DNA from: Pseudomonas caspiana
GTDB lineage: Bacteria > Pseudomonadota > Gammaproteobacteria > Pseudomonadales > Pseudomonadaceae
Length of the DNA: 64,000 bases
Reading direction: 5' to 3'
NCBI RefSeq assembly: GCF_002158995.1
Contig: NZ_LOHF01000023.1
Coordinates: 39,420 to 103,419, forward strand
This document shows positions 24,609 through 33,998 of this stretch, one piece after another. How positions within the stretch are numbered: the first letter of the stretch is position 1; each line of letters starts with the position of its first letter. Under the pieces are notes generated by a model. The model was not told the origin of the DNA. It worked only from the letters and a program-made list of their open reading frames with translations, and searched no databases. The position numbers were made by a program, and so were the translations under genes.

Positions 24609-25053
24609 ACAGTTATTGACCGAGCAACGCATCGGTCAGAACACGGAAGTCACTCTGCATTTCGCGTTGCGCCTGGAGAACGGCGAGACAGTCGACAGCA
24701 CCTTTGAAAAAGCTCCGGCGACGTTCAAGGTGGGGGACGGCAATCTGCTGCCTGGCTTTGAAGCTGCGCTGTTCGGCTTCAAGGCTGGAGACAAGCGCAC
24801 CGTGCAGATTCAGCCGGAAAATGCCTTCGGTCAGCCGAACCCGCAAAATGTGCAGATCATCCCGCGTTCGCAGTTTCAGGACATGGAACTGTCGGAAGGT
24901 TTGCTGGTGATCTTCAATGATGCGGCCAATACTGAGCTGCCGGGCGTAGTGAAGGCATTCGATGACGCGCAAGTGACCATCGATTTCAATCACCCGCTGG
25001 CGGGCAAGACCTTGAACTTCGAAGTGGAAATCTTCGAGGTCAAGGCGCTCTAA
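24601..25053 (+). CDS. fkpB: SlyD/FkpB-type FKBP peptidyl-prolyl isomerase
   Basis: 150 residues: an FKBP domain interrupted by an IF (insert-in-flap) chaperone domain, as in SlpA/FkpB. Seen: VTLHFALRLENGETVDSTFEKAPATFKVGDGNLLPGFEAALFG, then a NAFGQPNPQNVQIIPRSQF insert and IDFNHPLAGKTLNFEVEIFEV. No His-rich tail, so not SlyD itself. Between lspA and ispH as in many gammaproteobacteria. Confidence 0.95.
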   Translation: MTEQLLTEQRIGQNTEVTLHFALRLENGETVDSTFEKAPATFKVGDGNLLPGFEAALFGFKAGDKRTVQIQPENAFGQPNPQNVQIIPRSQFQDMELSEGLLVIFNDAANTELPGVVKAFDDAQVTIDFNHPLAGKTLNFEVEIFEVKAL

Positions 25054-25115
25054 GCAAGCTTGAACCTGAGCCCGACTTTTGTTGGGCTGTTTTGCACGTA
25101 GATACGAGGCACCCC

Positions 25116-26063
25116 ATGCAAATCAAACTCGCCAACCCCCGCGGCTTCTGCGCTGGAGTGGATCGTGCGATCGAAATCGTCAATCGCGCCCTGGAAGTGT
25201 TTGGCCCGCCGATCTATGTGCGCCATGAAGTGGTTCATAACAAATTCGTTGTCGAAGACCTGCGTGCTCGTGGCGCAATCTTCGTTGAAGAACTGGATCA
25301 GGTACCCGACGACGTCATCGTGATCTTCAGTGCTCACGGCGTATCGCAAGCGGTGCGCACCGAAGCGTCGGGCCGCGGCCTGAAAGTGTTCGATGCCACT
25401 TGCCCGCTGGTGACCAAGGTACATATCGAAGTAGCGCGCTACAGCCGCGACGGTCGTGAATGCATCCTGATCGGCCACCAGGGTCACCCGGAAGTCGAAG
25501 GCACCATGGGGCAGTACGATGCCAGCAATGGTGGTGCGATCTATCTGGTCGAGGATGAAGAGGACGTCGCCAGCCTTCAGGTGCGCAATCCTGAAGCGCT
25601 GGCGTTCGTGACCCAGACTACGTTGTCCATGGACGACACCAGTCGTGTTATCGATGCCTTGCGCACGCGCTTCCCTGCGATTGGCGGGCCGCGCAAGGAT
25701 GATATCTGCTACGCCACGCAAAACCGCCAGGATGCGGTCAAGCAGTTGGCCGATGAGTGCGACGTGGTATTGGTCGTTGGCAGCCCGAACAGCTCCAACT
25801 CCAACCGCTTGCGTGAATTGGCCGAGCGCATGGCTACCCCGGCTTACCTGATCGATGGCGCCGAAGACATGCAGCGCAGCTGGTTCGACGGCGTTGAGCG
25901 CATCGGTATCACCGCAGGTGCTTCCGCACCGGAAGTGCTCGTGCGTGGCGTGATCCAGCAACTGCACGCCTGGGGCGCGACCGGTGCCGACGAACTGGCT
26001 GGCCGCGAAGAGAACGTCACCTTCTCGATGCCCAAGGAATTGCGGGTCAAGTCGCTGTTGTAA
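25116..26063 (+). CDS. ispH: 4-hydroxy-3-methylbut-2-enyl diphosphate reductase
   Basis: 315 residues from the ATG at 25116 (MQIKLANPRGFCAGVDRAI). Last enzyme of the MEP isoprenoid pathway; makes IPP and DMAPP using a [4Fe-4S] cluster. The three cluster cysteines are visible in FCAGVDRA (Cys12), DATCPLVTKVH and DDICYATQNRQ. Also GHQGHPEVEGTMGQ and the SSNSNRLRE substrate loop. It supplies precursors used by IspB. Confidence 0.97.
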   Translation: MQIKLANPRGFCAGVDRAIEIVNRALEVFGPPIYVRHEVVHNKFVVEDLRARGAIFVEELDQVPDDVIVIFSAHGVSQAVRTEASGRGLKVFDATCPLVTKVHIEVARYSRDGRECILIGHQGHPEVEGTMGQYDASNGGAIYLVEDEEDVASLQVRNPEALAFVTQTTLSMDDTSRVIDALRTRFPAIGGPRKDDICYATQNRQDAVKQLADECDVVLVVGSPNSSNSNRLRELAERMATPAYLIDGAEDMQRSWFDGVERIGITAGASAPEVLVRGVIQQLHAWGATGADELAGREENVTFSMPKELRVKSLL

Positions 26064-26080
26064 TGCGGCGAATGACGGAC

Positions 26081-26171
26081 CTGTAGGAGCGCACGAGCAC
26101 CGCGAGGCCGCGATAGCGGTGTATGAGAAAGACCGCCATCGCTGCCTCGCGGTGCTCGTGAGCTCCTACAG
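26081..26171. repeat. REP doublet, CACGAGCACCGCGAGG type
   Basis: CTGTAGGAGCGCACGAGCAC ... complement ending in GCTCGTGAGCTCCTACAG. Same family at 37342-37430 and 55859-55949, and the left arm at 33882. Confidence 0.9.
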
Positions 26172-26236
26172 AAAATGCGTTGCAGGCAGGGGGCTGCAAG
26201 GCCAGCGTGAAGCGGCAACCTCCCGATTCAGATGAC

Positions 26237-26734
26237 TTAACCACAAAGCTTTTCCGGCTTGGGTACACTTTCAATTCTGACCCTGCCGGTATTGGCCATC
26301 ACTACTGTGTGATGGCTCAGCGCGTCATTCACGTCGCAGATGAAGAGTCTTCCAGCCACGAATCCGCTGTCTGATGGCGACCCCAAGGCGTTGAAGCGAA
26401 TCTGTCGAGTGACATGTTGGTTGCCGAAGACTGGCACTTTCCCGCTTCGAGTCCGCTCCGTCAGCACGAGATCATCTTCGCTGTTTTTCGGATCAACCAC
26501 GATCTGCCAGCCTTTGCTCCAGTTGTCTTCGATGGCCCGAATCACCACTGGCCGACTTCTAAGAATCGCCTCCGTTCGCGCCGTGCGTATGCCGCTGGCC
26601 AGTTGCTGGGCTACATCAAGCCTGCGCTGGCTCATGACTATTTCACTGAATGCCGGAACGGCAAGGGTAACGATCAGTCCGATGATTACCATCGTGACTG
26701 CTAGCTCGATAATCGTAAAAGCAGCTTGTTTCAT
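26237..26734 (-). CDS. fimT: FimT-type minor pilin (GspH/FimT family), GRxR-bearing
   Basis: 165 residues. Prepilin N-terminus KQAA|FTIIELAVTMVIIG with Glu5 present but Ala at -1 where prepilin peptidase usually has Gly. GspH/FimT beta domain follows, ending ANTGRVRIESVPKPEKLCG. The GRVR motif in the C-terminal tail matches the GRxR motif described for FimT proteins that bind DNA during natural transformation. It is transcribed away from fimU, and lies between ispH and the minor-pilin operon. The assignment to FimT rather than a second FimU rests on this tail and on genome position. Confidence 0.82.
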   Translation of the reverse strand: MKQAAFTIIELAVTMVIIGLIVTLAVPAFSEIVMSQRRLDVAQQLASGIRTARTEAILRSRPVVIRAIEDNWSKGWQIVVDPKNSEDDLVLTERTRSGKVPVFGNQHVTRQIRFNALGSPSDSGFVAGRLFICDVNDALSHHTVVMANTGRVRIESVPKPEKLCG

Positions 26735-26865
26735 ATATTTCCCTCCCTGGAAATTGTCATTTGAATGCCAGCCGGGCGTTCGTCCCTGCCAAACAACCGT
26801 ACATCCCTGTTTACAGTTTCAGCTCTGGATGCTGTCCTATAGTCGTAACGTCAAGGAGACACTCA

Positions 26866-27345
26866 ATGACTCAGCGATCCAAGGGGTTCACCCTTATCGA
26901 ATTGTTAATCACTGTGTCGTTGGTGGGGATACTCGCGGCTATTGCCATTCCCAGTTTCAATAGTTCGATACAGAGTTCAAAGGCTGATACCGAAGTCAGT
27001 GATTTGCAGCGCGCGCTCAACTATGCCCGGCTTGAGGCGATAAACAGAGGTGTGAACATTCAGGTTCGGCCCAATGTCGACGGTACGGCATGGAACACTG
27101 CGCTTAAGGTGGTGCTGGCGTCAGATACTTCCAGCGCGTCGGCTTTGAGGGTCACATCGCCCATGGGAACGGGGTCGGCGCTGGCTGTTCCGGGTGTCAA
27201 TTTGATCGAGTTCAATAACCTTGGTGGGCTCTCGGCTCCGGCCAGTGCCGTCGCAATGACTTACACACTGGGCACGACGATCACCAAGACTGTGTATGTA
27301 TGCTTGAACGGCCGAATAGTTTCGAGTGGAAATTGCGATGGTTGA
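26866..27345 (+). CDS. fimU: Minor pilin FimU-like (GspH/FimT family)
   Basis: 159 residues from the ATG at 26866 with AAGGAG upstream. Prepilin leader MTQRSKG|FTLIELLITVSLVG with Gly(-1) and Glu5, then a GspH-type beta domain closing with a Cys pair (YVCLNGRIVSSGNC). Lacks the GRxR motif. FimU is a core minor pilin that joins the PilVWX-PilY1 tip complex to the major pilin. First gene of a tightly packed operon; its stop overlaps the pilV start. Confidence 0.88.
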   Translation: MTQRSKGFTLIELLITVSLVGILAAIAIPSFNSSIQSSKADTEVSDLQRALNYARLEAINRGVNIQVRPNVDGTAWNTALKVVLASDTSSASALRVTSPMGTGSALAVPGVNLIEFNNLGGLSAPASAVAMTYTLGTTITKTVYVCLNGRIVSSGNCDG

Positions 27346-27871
27346 GGGACGAAAGAGTAGTCAGGTTGGCATGACGCTGATCGAGGTGCTGGTGTCGGTG
27401 TTGATTTTAGGCATTGGTCTGTTGGGGGCTGCGGCTATTCAATTGAACGCGTTGCGGTACACCGATAGCTCGGCGATGACCAGTCAGGCCAGTTTCATTG
27501 CCTACGACATGATGGACCGCATCCGGGCGAACGTGGATGGTAACGCCGCGAACAATAGCGCCAATGTCCTGGCCAGCTATGCCCTGGCTTCATTGGCCAA
27601 TGCGCCCGCAGCCAGTGCCAGCAATATGAGCAATGCCGTCACGCAAGACCTTGCTGACTTCAGCACCAATATCACCAACTTTGCCGGTGCCTCCGGTGCT
27701 GCCAGCAAAATCGTGATCGCCAAGCCTGTTGTGACCATCACCATTACCTGGGATGACACGCGGGCTGCCGCTGCAAGCGATACGTTTCTGGGGAGAACCC
27801 CGGGCGCGACAAATCCACAACAGTTTGTTCTGAGCTCACGCATCGGTGTCAACGACGTGGTAGCCCCATGA
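27338..27871 (+). CDS. pilV: Type IV pilus minor pilin PilV
   Basis: 177 residues from the ATG at 27338, which overlaps the fimU stop; a GTG at 27326 is the alternative. Prepilin site SSQVG|MTLIEVLVSVLILGIGLLG, then AAAIQLNALRYTDSSAMTSQASFIAYDMMDRIRAN, the classic PilV continuation. Stop overlaps the pilW ATG (ATGA). Confidence 0.93.
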   Translation: MVEGRKSSQVGMTLIEVLVSVLILGIGLLGAAAIQLNALRYTDSSAMTSQASFIAYDMMDRIRANVDGNAANNSANVLASYALASLANAPAASASNMSNAVTQDLADFSTNITNFAGASGAASKIVIAKPVVTITITWDDTRAAAASDTFLGRTPGATNPQQFVLSSRIGVNDVVAP

Positions 27872-28575
27872 ATAGATCTGTCCGAGGGTTTGGTCTGGTC
27901 GAGATCATGGTGGCGCTGGTGCTGGGGTTGATCGTGAGCATGGGGATCGTGCAGATTTTCATTGCCTCCAAAGGTACTTATCAATCTCAGAATGCTGCTG
28001 CAAGGATGCAGGAAGATGCGCGCTTCGCCCTGAGCAAGTTGATGCAGGAAATCCGCATGACCGGAATGTACGGCTGCGTTGATTTCGATACGACGATAGT
28101 CGCCCCAGCCATTGCCAAACCTGCGGATCTCAATAATCCGATTCTCTGGGATAACGCCAACAATACGCTCACCCTTGTCACCGCAGACGTGGGGACCTCC
28201 GGCAGTTCGCCGACCTGGAGTGTGGTGTCCGATTGCAGGACGACTTCCCGGATTTATAACGGCACGCGAGCGCCGGGTGGGGGAGAAACCAGCTTCCCTT
28301 TGCGCAAGATCACTTACAGTCTGGTCGGAACCGATCTGAGAGTGAAGGTCGGAAATGGTACCGAGCCTGCACAACCGTTGGTGAGCAACGTCCGGGCATT
28401 CACCGTCGATTTCGGGGTAACCGGATCACCGATGTCCTACATCAAGATTATCGACAGCACCGCGCTCGCCTCTAATATTCGCAGCGTGCGCCTGACATTG
28501 GTCGTATTTGACCCGACGGGTAAAGTACGTGACCAGACCTATAACGTTGTTGCCGCTTTGCGTAACCGGTTCTGA
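27868..28575 (+). CDS. pilW: Type IV pilus minor pilin PilW
   Basis: 235 residues. Prepilin site NRSVRG|FGLVEIMVALVLGLIVSMG with Glu5, then FIASKGTYQSQNAAARMQEDARFALSKLMQEIRMTGMYGC, diagnostic for PilW. Priming-complex component of the type IV pilus. Four-base overlap with pilV. Confidence 0.94.
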   Translation: MNRSVRGFGLVEIMVALVLGLIVSMGIVQIFIASKGTYQSQNAAARMQEDARFALSKLMQEIRMTGMYGCVDFDTTIVAPAIAKPADLNNPILWDNANNTLTLVTADVGTSGSSPTWSVVSDCRTTSRIYNGTRAPGGGETSFPLRKITYSLVGTDLRVKVGNGTEPAQPLVSNVRAFTVDFGVTGSPMSYIKIIDSTALASNIRSVRLTLVVFDPTGKVRDQTYNVVAALRNRF

Positions 28576-28588
28576 ACGGATGCATGCC

Positions 28589-29092
28589 ATGAAAACTAAG
28601 TCGCGCGCTACTTCAACGGGATATCCCTCCAGGCAAAAGGGCATGGTGCTGCTGGTCAGTCTGGTCTTTTTGCTTCTGTTGACGCTGGTGGGCGTCTCGT
28701 CGATGCAGAACGCGACCCTGCAGGAAAAAATGGCGGGCAGCGTGACAATACGTAATCAATCTTTCCAGATGGCAGAAGCGGTATTGCGTCTTGGTGAGTC
28801 GGCTATTCAGGTCGCGGGTTACTCATTGGCTGCCTGCACGACCACGGCCGGGTGTGCTCCTCCAACGGATTCAACGACGGTGACTGCCGCAGGCAACAGT
28901 TCGGCAGGGGTTCCATGGATAGCCGCGGGCGGGGGCTTCTATGTCATTCAGAACCTTGGCACCACCGCCTCGCCGGTCAATCGGCCGCCTAGCTGTTCGG
29001 CCAGCAGTTCCTTCACGCTTTATCGGGTGACGGCGAGCGTAGTTCAAGGGGTATCGAGAACGGTACTGGAGAGTATTTATGCCAATTGCTAG
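28589..29092 (+). CDS. pilX: Type IV pilus minor pilin PilX
   Basis: 167 residues from the ATG at 28589 (an ATG at 28580 is the alternative; CGGA spacing favours 28589). Leader ...PSRQKG|MVLLVSLVFLLLLTLVGVSSMQ. Position 5 of the mature protein is Val, not Glu, as in PilX/GspK-type pilins that sit at the very tip. LQEKMAGSVTIRNQSFQMAEAVLRLGE is the family pattern. Ends 14 bases into pilY1. Confidence 0.92.
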   Translation: MKTKSRATSTGYPSRQKGMVLLVSLVFLLLLTLVGVSSMQNATLQEKMAGSVTIRNQSFQMAEAVLRLGESAIQVAGYSLAACTTTAGCAPPTDSTTVTAAGNSSAGVPWIAAGGGFYVIQNLGTTASPVNRPPSCSASSSFTLYRVTASVVQGVSRTVLESIYANC

Positions 29093-32000
29093 GTTGCCGG
29101 GCCGTATTCTGAAGTATGTCTACGGTGCATTACTGGCGTTGTACCTGACAGCCCCCGCTTATGCGTTTACGCCCGCGCAAGTGCCGCTGCTGAGTTCTCC
29201 GGCGGTGCCGCCGAATCTGATGCTCCTAGTGGATAACTCGGGGAGTATGTACAACATTATCTGGTCGTCGGCATTTGATCCGACGGTGAACCGTACAGAG
29301 GTCAGTTACTACTCTACGCAGTGTCTGAACGCTGCCGGGCTGATCGTATTGTGTACGACCCCAACCACCATAAGGGGAAACGACACTCTGACGGTGGGAG
29401 ATATTAACGCCACTGGCGTCTTGGGCCTGTCTCTGAACTGTTTGTTAGGCGGGGTCCCCATTTTTCGCAATAACAACATGTACTGCCTGAAATTGCCTGA
29501 CCCCGCAGGCAATGGCCAAACCCGCTATACCGCTAACTATCTGTCGTGGCTGATCGACTCGGTTCCTTACACGTTCCTGTTTGGCTACTACAAGGATTAC
29601 ACCACCGGCAATATTCCCAACGATTATCGGATGAATATCGCCAAGACTGTCGCCACCAATCTGGTGACCAACAACACTTCGTTGCGTATCGGCCTGGCCC
29701 AGTTCAATGAGCCCAACAACCTCGATCTCGGCCCTGGCGGCAGAATCTCCCGACCTGTCGCCGACCTTTCTCCGGTAACCGCCACGGTTTACCAACCCAC
29801 GCCAGTGACTCAGGCACAGGCCACCACCAATATCAATAATCTGAAGAACTCTATCGCGGCGCTGACGCCATCTGCCAATACCCCGATCGCAGAAACCTAT
29901 TACGAGATCACGCGTTATTTCCGGGGGATGACCTCGTACTATCCAAGTCCCCCGACGACGTATACCAGTCCGATTCAGTATCGCTGTCAGAAGAACTATG
30001 GAGTGGTGATCACTGATGGCTTGCCAACCTATGACCGGACGTTTCCCGCCAACGACCCGGATGACCTCGCTGATTCCTCTCGGTCGCTACCCAATTGGGA
30101 CTTGAATGCTGCCAACGACGGCACGTTGAATGGCGACGACGAAGGCAGTACGTTTTACCTAGATGACCTGGCCAAATTCGCCTACGACATCGACATGCGC
30201 AAAGCGTCCAACGGCACTGACCTGACTGGCAAGAGCTGGGACACCACTGGGTTCAACAAGCAAAACATGAATACCTACACCATCGGTTTTACGCTGGGAG
30301 ACCAGATGCTGATCGATGCTGCCGACGATAACCACGGGCGTGGCAAGTATTACCAAACGAACGACAGCTCCGGATTGACCAACGCCCTCAATCTCGCACT
30401 CAGTGATATTTATGCCAAAGCCGGTTCGGGTGGTGGCGGGGCGGCAAGTTCTTCGACGCTCACGTCCTCGACGCGGATCTATGAGACCCTGTATGACCCT
30501 GCTGACTGGCGCGGCACGATCAGGGCTTACAGCGTTAATGCAACGACAGGGGTGCAGCAAACAACCCCGGCCTGGAGTACCGACTCACAAATTACCAGCA
30601 CGGCGCCCGGCCCGGCTTTCGAGTCGTGGAACACCGCCACGTTGGCAAAGATCACCCTCAACTACGCTAATTTTTCTGCGGCACAACAGACTGCGCTCAA
30701 TGCAACCTTGCCCACAGGTGTTACCGGAGCGCAACTCATTGCATGGACCCAGGGCACTGCGAACGCCAGGCTGCGCACCCGTACTCGCTTGTTGGGCGAC
30801 ATCATCAACTCACCCCTTACGGTCGCGCAGCCTACTGAAAAGACCTCTGCGGACCTGACCGGTAATACCTCGTACTCGACGTATCTGACCACCAAAGCCG
30901 CCAACATGAACCTCAACCTGCTGGTTAATGCCAATGACGGATTCTTCAACGTCATTGACGCCAATACCGGCTCCCGCCGTTACGCGTATATGCCATCGAC
31001 TGCCTTGACGTCACTCGCATCCATTGCATCGACGACTTATGGTTCCGGCGCGCATAAATTTACAGTCGACGGACAGATAGGTGTTTTTGATACCCAGATC
31101 GGGACGAATTGGTCGACCGTTGCCTATGGCGGCACCGGTACTGGTGGCAAGGCTTTCTTTGCGATCAGTCTGTTTCAAGGGAGCGCCAATAGCATCGGCG
31201 CGTTGTGGGAGGTTAAAGCCCCCGATACCTCTACGCCAGCCAACCTCTATAACAACCTCGGTTACACCTATGCAAAACCAGATGTGGCCCGTATGGCTAA
31301 TGGCACCGGCATCGTCGTGGTCGGTAACGGCTATGGCAGCTTCACCGGCAACGCATCGCTGTTCGTGCTTAATGCCGCCACCGGCGCAGTGATCAGAGAA
31401 ATTCCGATCCCTCCAGCCTATGCCCTGGCGGATAACGGTCTGTCCTCAGTCAAGTTGCGGGTCAATGCGCAGAACGTCGTGCAAGCAGCTTACGCGGGCG
31501 ATTTGAAAGGACGCATGTGGAAGTTCGACATGAGTGGTGCGGCGGCCAGTAGCTGGGGAGTCGCCTTTGGCAACAAACCACTGTTCACCGCACCGGGTGG
31601 CGCTGCACAGCCGATCACTGTGCAGCCGTTGCTGATGGACCATCCCACGAATGGCAAAATGGTCTATTTCGGTACCGGCAAGTTTATGGAGGTCGCGGAT
31701 AAAACCACCACTGCTCAGCAAGCGTTCTATGCCGTCTGGGATGCCGACACAGGTGTCGGTGACATTGTGCAAAGTGGTTTGCAGGTGCAGAACATCAATC
31801 CTGGAAGCATAAGTGGCAGCGGTGCCACGTATTACTCCACCACTAATAATGATGTGGACTGGGCATCGAAAAAAGGCTGGTATCTGCCGCTGTCCACTAC
31901 CGAACCTTTTGTCGGCGAGCGGATTATCTATCCGGCGCAAACCACGCGAGGCCGTATTCTGTTTACGACTGCGGCGGTCAACTCGACCGATCCTTGTGAA

Positions 32001-32297
32001 AGCACCGGCACCGGCCGTGTGTTCCAGCTAGATGCTGCCAAGGGTGGGATGCTGAATTATCAGGTGTTGGATACTAACGGCGACGGCAGAATCGATTCGG
32101 CAGATGCTCGCGTGGCAGGTATCGCAATTGGGACCGGTATTCCAAACCTGGTGGCGATAGTGGCGGGGCTGTCAGGGGCCAATGATCAGATCTACGTGCT
32201 TGACTCCAGCAATAAATGGACAAGGTTAGACGCCCCTCCCAATGGCGGAGGTAACAGTAACGTTTACCAACGCATCATGTGGCGGCAAATACAGTAG
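29079..32297 (+). CDS. pilY1: Type IV pilus tip adhesin/mechanosensor PilY1
   Basis: 1072 residues, signal peptide about 1-29 (ends APAYA). VWA domain with the MIDAS motif D52-N-S54-G-S56 in LLVDNSGSM; C-terminal PilY1 beta-propeller (about 560-1070) with an EF-hand-like calcium loop DTNGDGRIDSAD late in the protein. PilY1 caps the pilus, needs calcium for extension/retraction control, and in P. aeruginosa reports surface contact. It is about 90 residues shorter than the PAO1 protein as I recall it. The start overlaps pilX; no pilY2 gene follows, pilE comes next. Confidence 0.95.
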   Translation: MPIARLPGRILKYVYGALLALYLTAPAYAFTPAQVPLLSSPAVPPNLMLLVDNSGSMYNIIWSSAFDPTVNRTEVSYYSTQCLNAAGLIVLCTTPTTIRGNDTLTVGDINATGVLGLSLNCLLGGVPIFRNNNMYCLKLPDPAGNGQTRYTANYLSWLIDSVPYTFLFGYYKDYTTGNIPNDYRMNIAKTVATNLVTNNTSLRIGLAQFNEPNNLDLGPGGRISRPVADLSPVTATVYQPTPVTQAQATTNINNLKNSIAALTPSANTPIAETYYEITRYFRGMTSYYPSPPTTYTSPIQYRCQKNYGVVITDGLPTYDRTFPANDPDDLADSSRSLPNWDLNAANDGTLNGDDEGSTFYLDDLAKFAYDIDMRKASNGTDLTGKSWDTTGFNKQNMNTYTIGFTLGDQMLIDAADDNHGRGKYYQTNDSSGLTNALNLALSDIYAKAGSGGGGAASSSTLTSSTRIYETLYDPADWRGTIRAYSVNATTGVQQTTPAWSTDSQITSTAPGPAFESWNTATLAKITLNYANFSAAQQTALNATLPTGVTGAQLIAWTQGTANARLRTRTRLLGDIINSPLTVAQPTEKTSADLTGNTSYSTYLTTKAANMNLNLLVNANDGFFNVIDANTGSRRYAYMPSTALTSLASIASTTYGSGAHKFTVDGQIGVFDTQIGTNWSTVAYGGTGTGGKAFFAISLFQGSANSIGALWEVKAPDTSTPANLYNNLGYTYAKPDVARMANGTGIVVVGNGYGSFTGNASLFVLNAATGAVIREIPIPPAYALADNGLSSVKLRVNAQNVVQAAYAGDLKGRMWKFDMSGAAASSWGVAFGNKPLFTAPGGAAQPITVQPLLMDHPTNGKMVYFGTGKFMEVADKTTTAQQAFYAVWDADTGVGDIVQSGLQVQNINPGSISGSGATYYSTTNNDVDWASKKGWYLPLSTTEPFVGERIIYPAQTTRGRILFTTAAVNSTDPCESTGTGRVFQLDAAKGGMLNYQVLDTNGDGRIDSADARVAGIAIGTGIPNLVAIVAGLSGANDQIYVLDSSNKWTRLDAPPNGGGNSNVYQRIMWRQIQ

Positions 32298-32308
32298 GAA
32301 TACGGCGT

Positions 32309-32710
32309 ATGCGCAGTAGATCAACAGGCTTTACCTTGATGGAACTCATGATCGTCGTGGCGATTGTCGGTATTCTTGCCGCCATCGCCTACCCCAGCTA
32401 CACGGAGTATGTGAGGCGTACCCACCGGGCGGAGATTGCGAGCCTGTTGACTGAGCAGGTGCAGGCGCTGGAGCGTTACTACTCACGAGCCACTCCTTCC
32501 GCCACTTATGTTGGAGCTACCGTATCCGGGGGAAACAGTTACTACAACATCGTACCAGAGCTGAATGCGAGCTTTTTCAAACTGTCGGCTACGGGCAAAG
32601 ATATGATGGCCAATGACAAGTGTGGTGTTTTCACAATTACCAATACCGGTAAACTCGATAACGAGGGCGCCGCCAGCGGTGTGACTCGCAAAGACTGCTG
32701 GGGCCGCTGA
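32309..32710 (+). CDS. pilE: Type IV pilus minor pilin PilE
   Basis: 133 residues from the ATG at 32309 with TAGGAA upstream. Leader RSRSTG|FTLMELMIVVAIVGILAAIAYPSYTEYVRR, a canonical pilin helix with Glu5, then VQALERYYSR and a C-terminal Cys pair (NDKCGVFTITNTGKLDNEGAASGVTRKDCWG). Last gene of the minor-pilin operon. Confidence 0.94.
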   Translation: MRSRSTGFTLMELMIVVAIVGILAAIAYPSYTEYVRRTHRAEIASLLTEQVQALERYYSRATPSATYVGATVSGGNSYYNIVPELNASFFKLSATGKDMMANDKCGVFTITNTGKLDNEGAASGVTRKDCWGR

Positions 32711-32736
32711 TCTCCTATTTTTCTGATGAGTATTAG

Positions 32737-33840
32737 ATGTCCAGGCAGGTTGTGATTGTTGGCGGTGGTGTGATCGGTCTGTTGACTGCATTTAACCTCG
32801 CATCCGAAGTTGAACAGGTGATCCTTCTGGATCGCTCTGATGTAGGGCAAGAGTCTTCCTGGGCGGGCGGCGGCATTGTTTCTCCCCTTTATCCCTGGCG
32901 TTACAGCTCTGCTGTGACAGCGCTGGCGCATTGGTCGCAGGATTTCTATCCACAACTTGCCGAGCGTCTGCTTGCACAGACAGGCGTCGACCCTGAAGTT
33001 CACACCACCGGGTTGTACTGGCTGGATCTGGATGATGAGCAGCAAGCGCTGGAGTGGGCGATTCGCGAGGGGCGCCCGTTGAGTTCGGTGGACATCTCTG
33101 CGGTTCACGATGCGGTGCCCGTGCTGGGGGAGGGCTACACACGAGCCATCTATATGGCTAACGTCGCTAACGTGCGCAATCCCCGGCTGGTCAAATCCCT
33201 TAAAGCCGCATTGCTGGCGCTGCCTAATGTCACCCTTCATGAACAATGCGAAGTCTTGGGCTTTGTCCGCGAAGGAGATCGGGTCTTGGGTGTGAGCACG
33301 TCTTCCGGAGATATTCTCGGCGATCAGGTGGTTCTGGCGGCCGGGGCCTGGAGTGGTGAGTTGCTCAAGACGCTTGGCCTTGAGCTGCCGGTCGAGCCGG
33401 TAAAGGGCCAGATGATTCTGTACAAGTGCGCAGAGGATTTTCTACCGAGCATGGTGCTTGCCAAGGGGCGATACGCGATCCCCCGACGCGACGGGCATAT
33501 TCTGATCGGGAGCACGCTGGAGCACGAAGGCTTCGACAAGACGCCGACTGATGTCGCGCTGGAAAGTCTCAAGGCGTCTGCTGTAGAGCTGCTGCCTGCG
33601 CTGGCTGATGCTCAAGTGGTGGGTCATTGGGCAGGACTGCGTCCGGGCTCACCTGAAGGCATTCCTTACATTGGGCCGGTTACAGGTTTTGACGGGCTGT
33701 GGCTCAACTGCGGGCATTACCGAAACGGTCTGGTCCTTGCCCCCGCGTCCTGCCAGTTGCTGGCGGACCTGCTGGTCGGACGTGAACCTGTCATTGATGC
33801 CGCGCCGTATGCGCCGACGGGTAGATTGGCTGGGCTATGA
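32737..33840 (+). CDS. thiO: Glycine oxidase ThiO (FAD-dependent)
   Basis: 367 residues, D-amino-acid oxidase family. Rossmann motif VVIVGGGVIGLLTAFNLA at the N-terminus, SSWAGGGIVSPLYPWRYS, and the C-terminal GLRPGSPEGIPYIGPV and NCGHYRNGLVLAPASC. Oxidises glycine to iminoacetate (dehydroglycine) for the thiazole ring of thiamine. Directly after pilE with a weak ribosome site; in PAO1 the gene at this place is also next to the pil cluster. Confidence 0.93.
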   Translation: MSRQVVIVGGGVIGLLTAFNLASEVEQVILLDRSDVGQESSWAGGGIVSPLYPWRYSSAVTALAHWSQDFYPQLAERLLAQTGVDPEVHTTGLYWLDLDDEQQALEWAIREGRPLSSVDISAVHDAVPVLGEGYTRAIYMANVANVRNPRLVKSLKAALLALPNVTLHEQCEVLGFVREGDRVLGVSTSSGDILGDQVVLAAGAWSGELLKTLGLELPVEPVKGQMILYKCAEDFLPSMVLAKGRYAIPRRDGHILIGSTLEHEGFDKTPTDVALESLKASAVELLPALADAQVVGHWAGLRPGSPEGIPYIGPVTGFDGLWLNCGHYRNGLVLAPASCQLLADLLVGREPVIDAAPYAPTGRLAGL

Positions 33841-33881
33841 CTCGTTATTCGATCCGGCGCTGTCGTGCGGCAAACACGGAC

Positions 33882-33962
33882 CTGTAGGAGCGCACGAGCA
33901 CCGCGAGGCCGCGATAACGGAGTATCAGACAGGACGCCATCGCAGCCTTCGGCAGCTCCTGC
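33882..33962. repeat. Chimeric REP doublet with unlike arms
   Basis: Left arm TGTAGGAGCGCACGAGCACC (CACGAGCACCGCGAGG family); right arm CGCAGCCTTCGGCAGCTCCT (GCCGAAGGCTGCGA family). The two halves come from different REP families and pair only at the ends. Confidence 0.75.
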
Positions 33963-33998
33963 TGGTCACTTGTCGTTGCATACCCAATTTAGAGCCCT

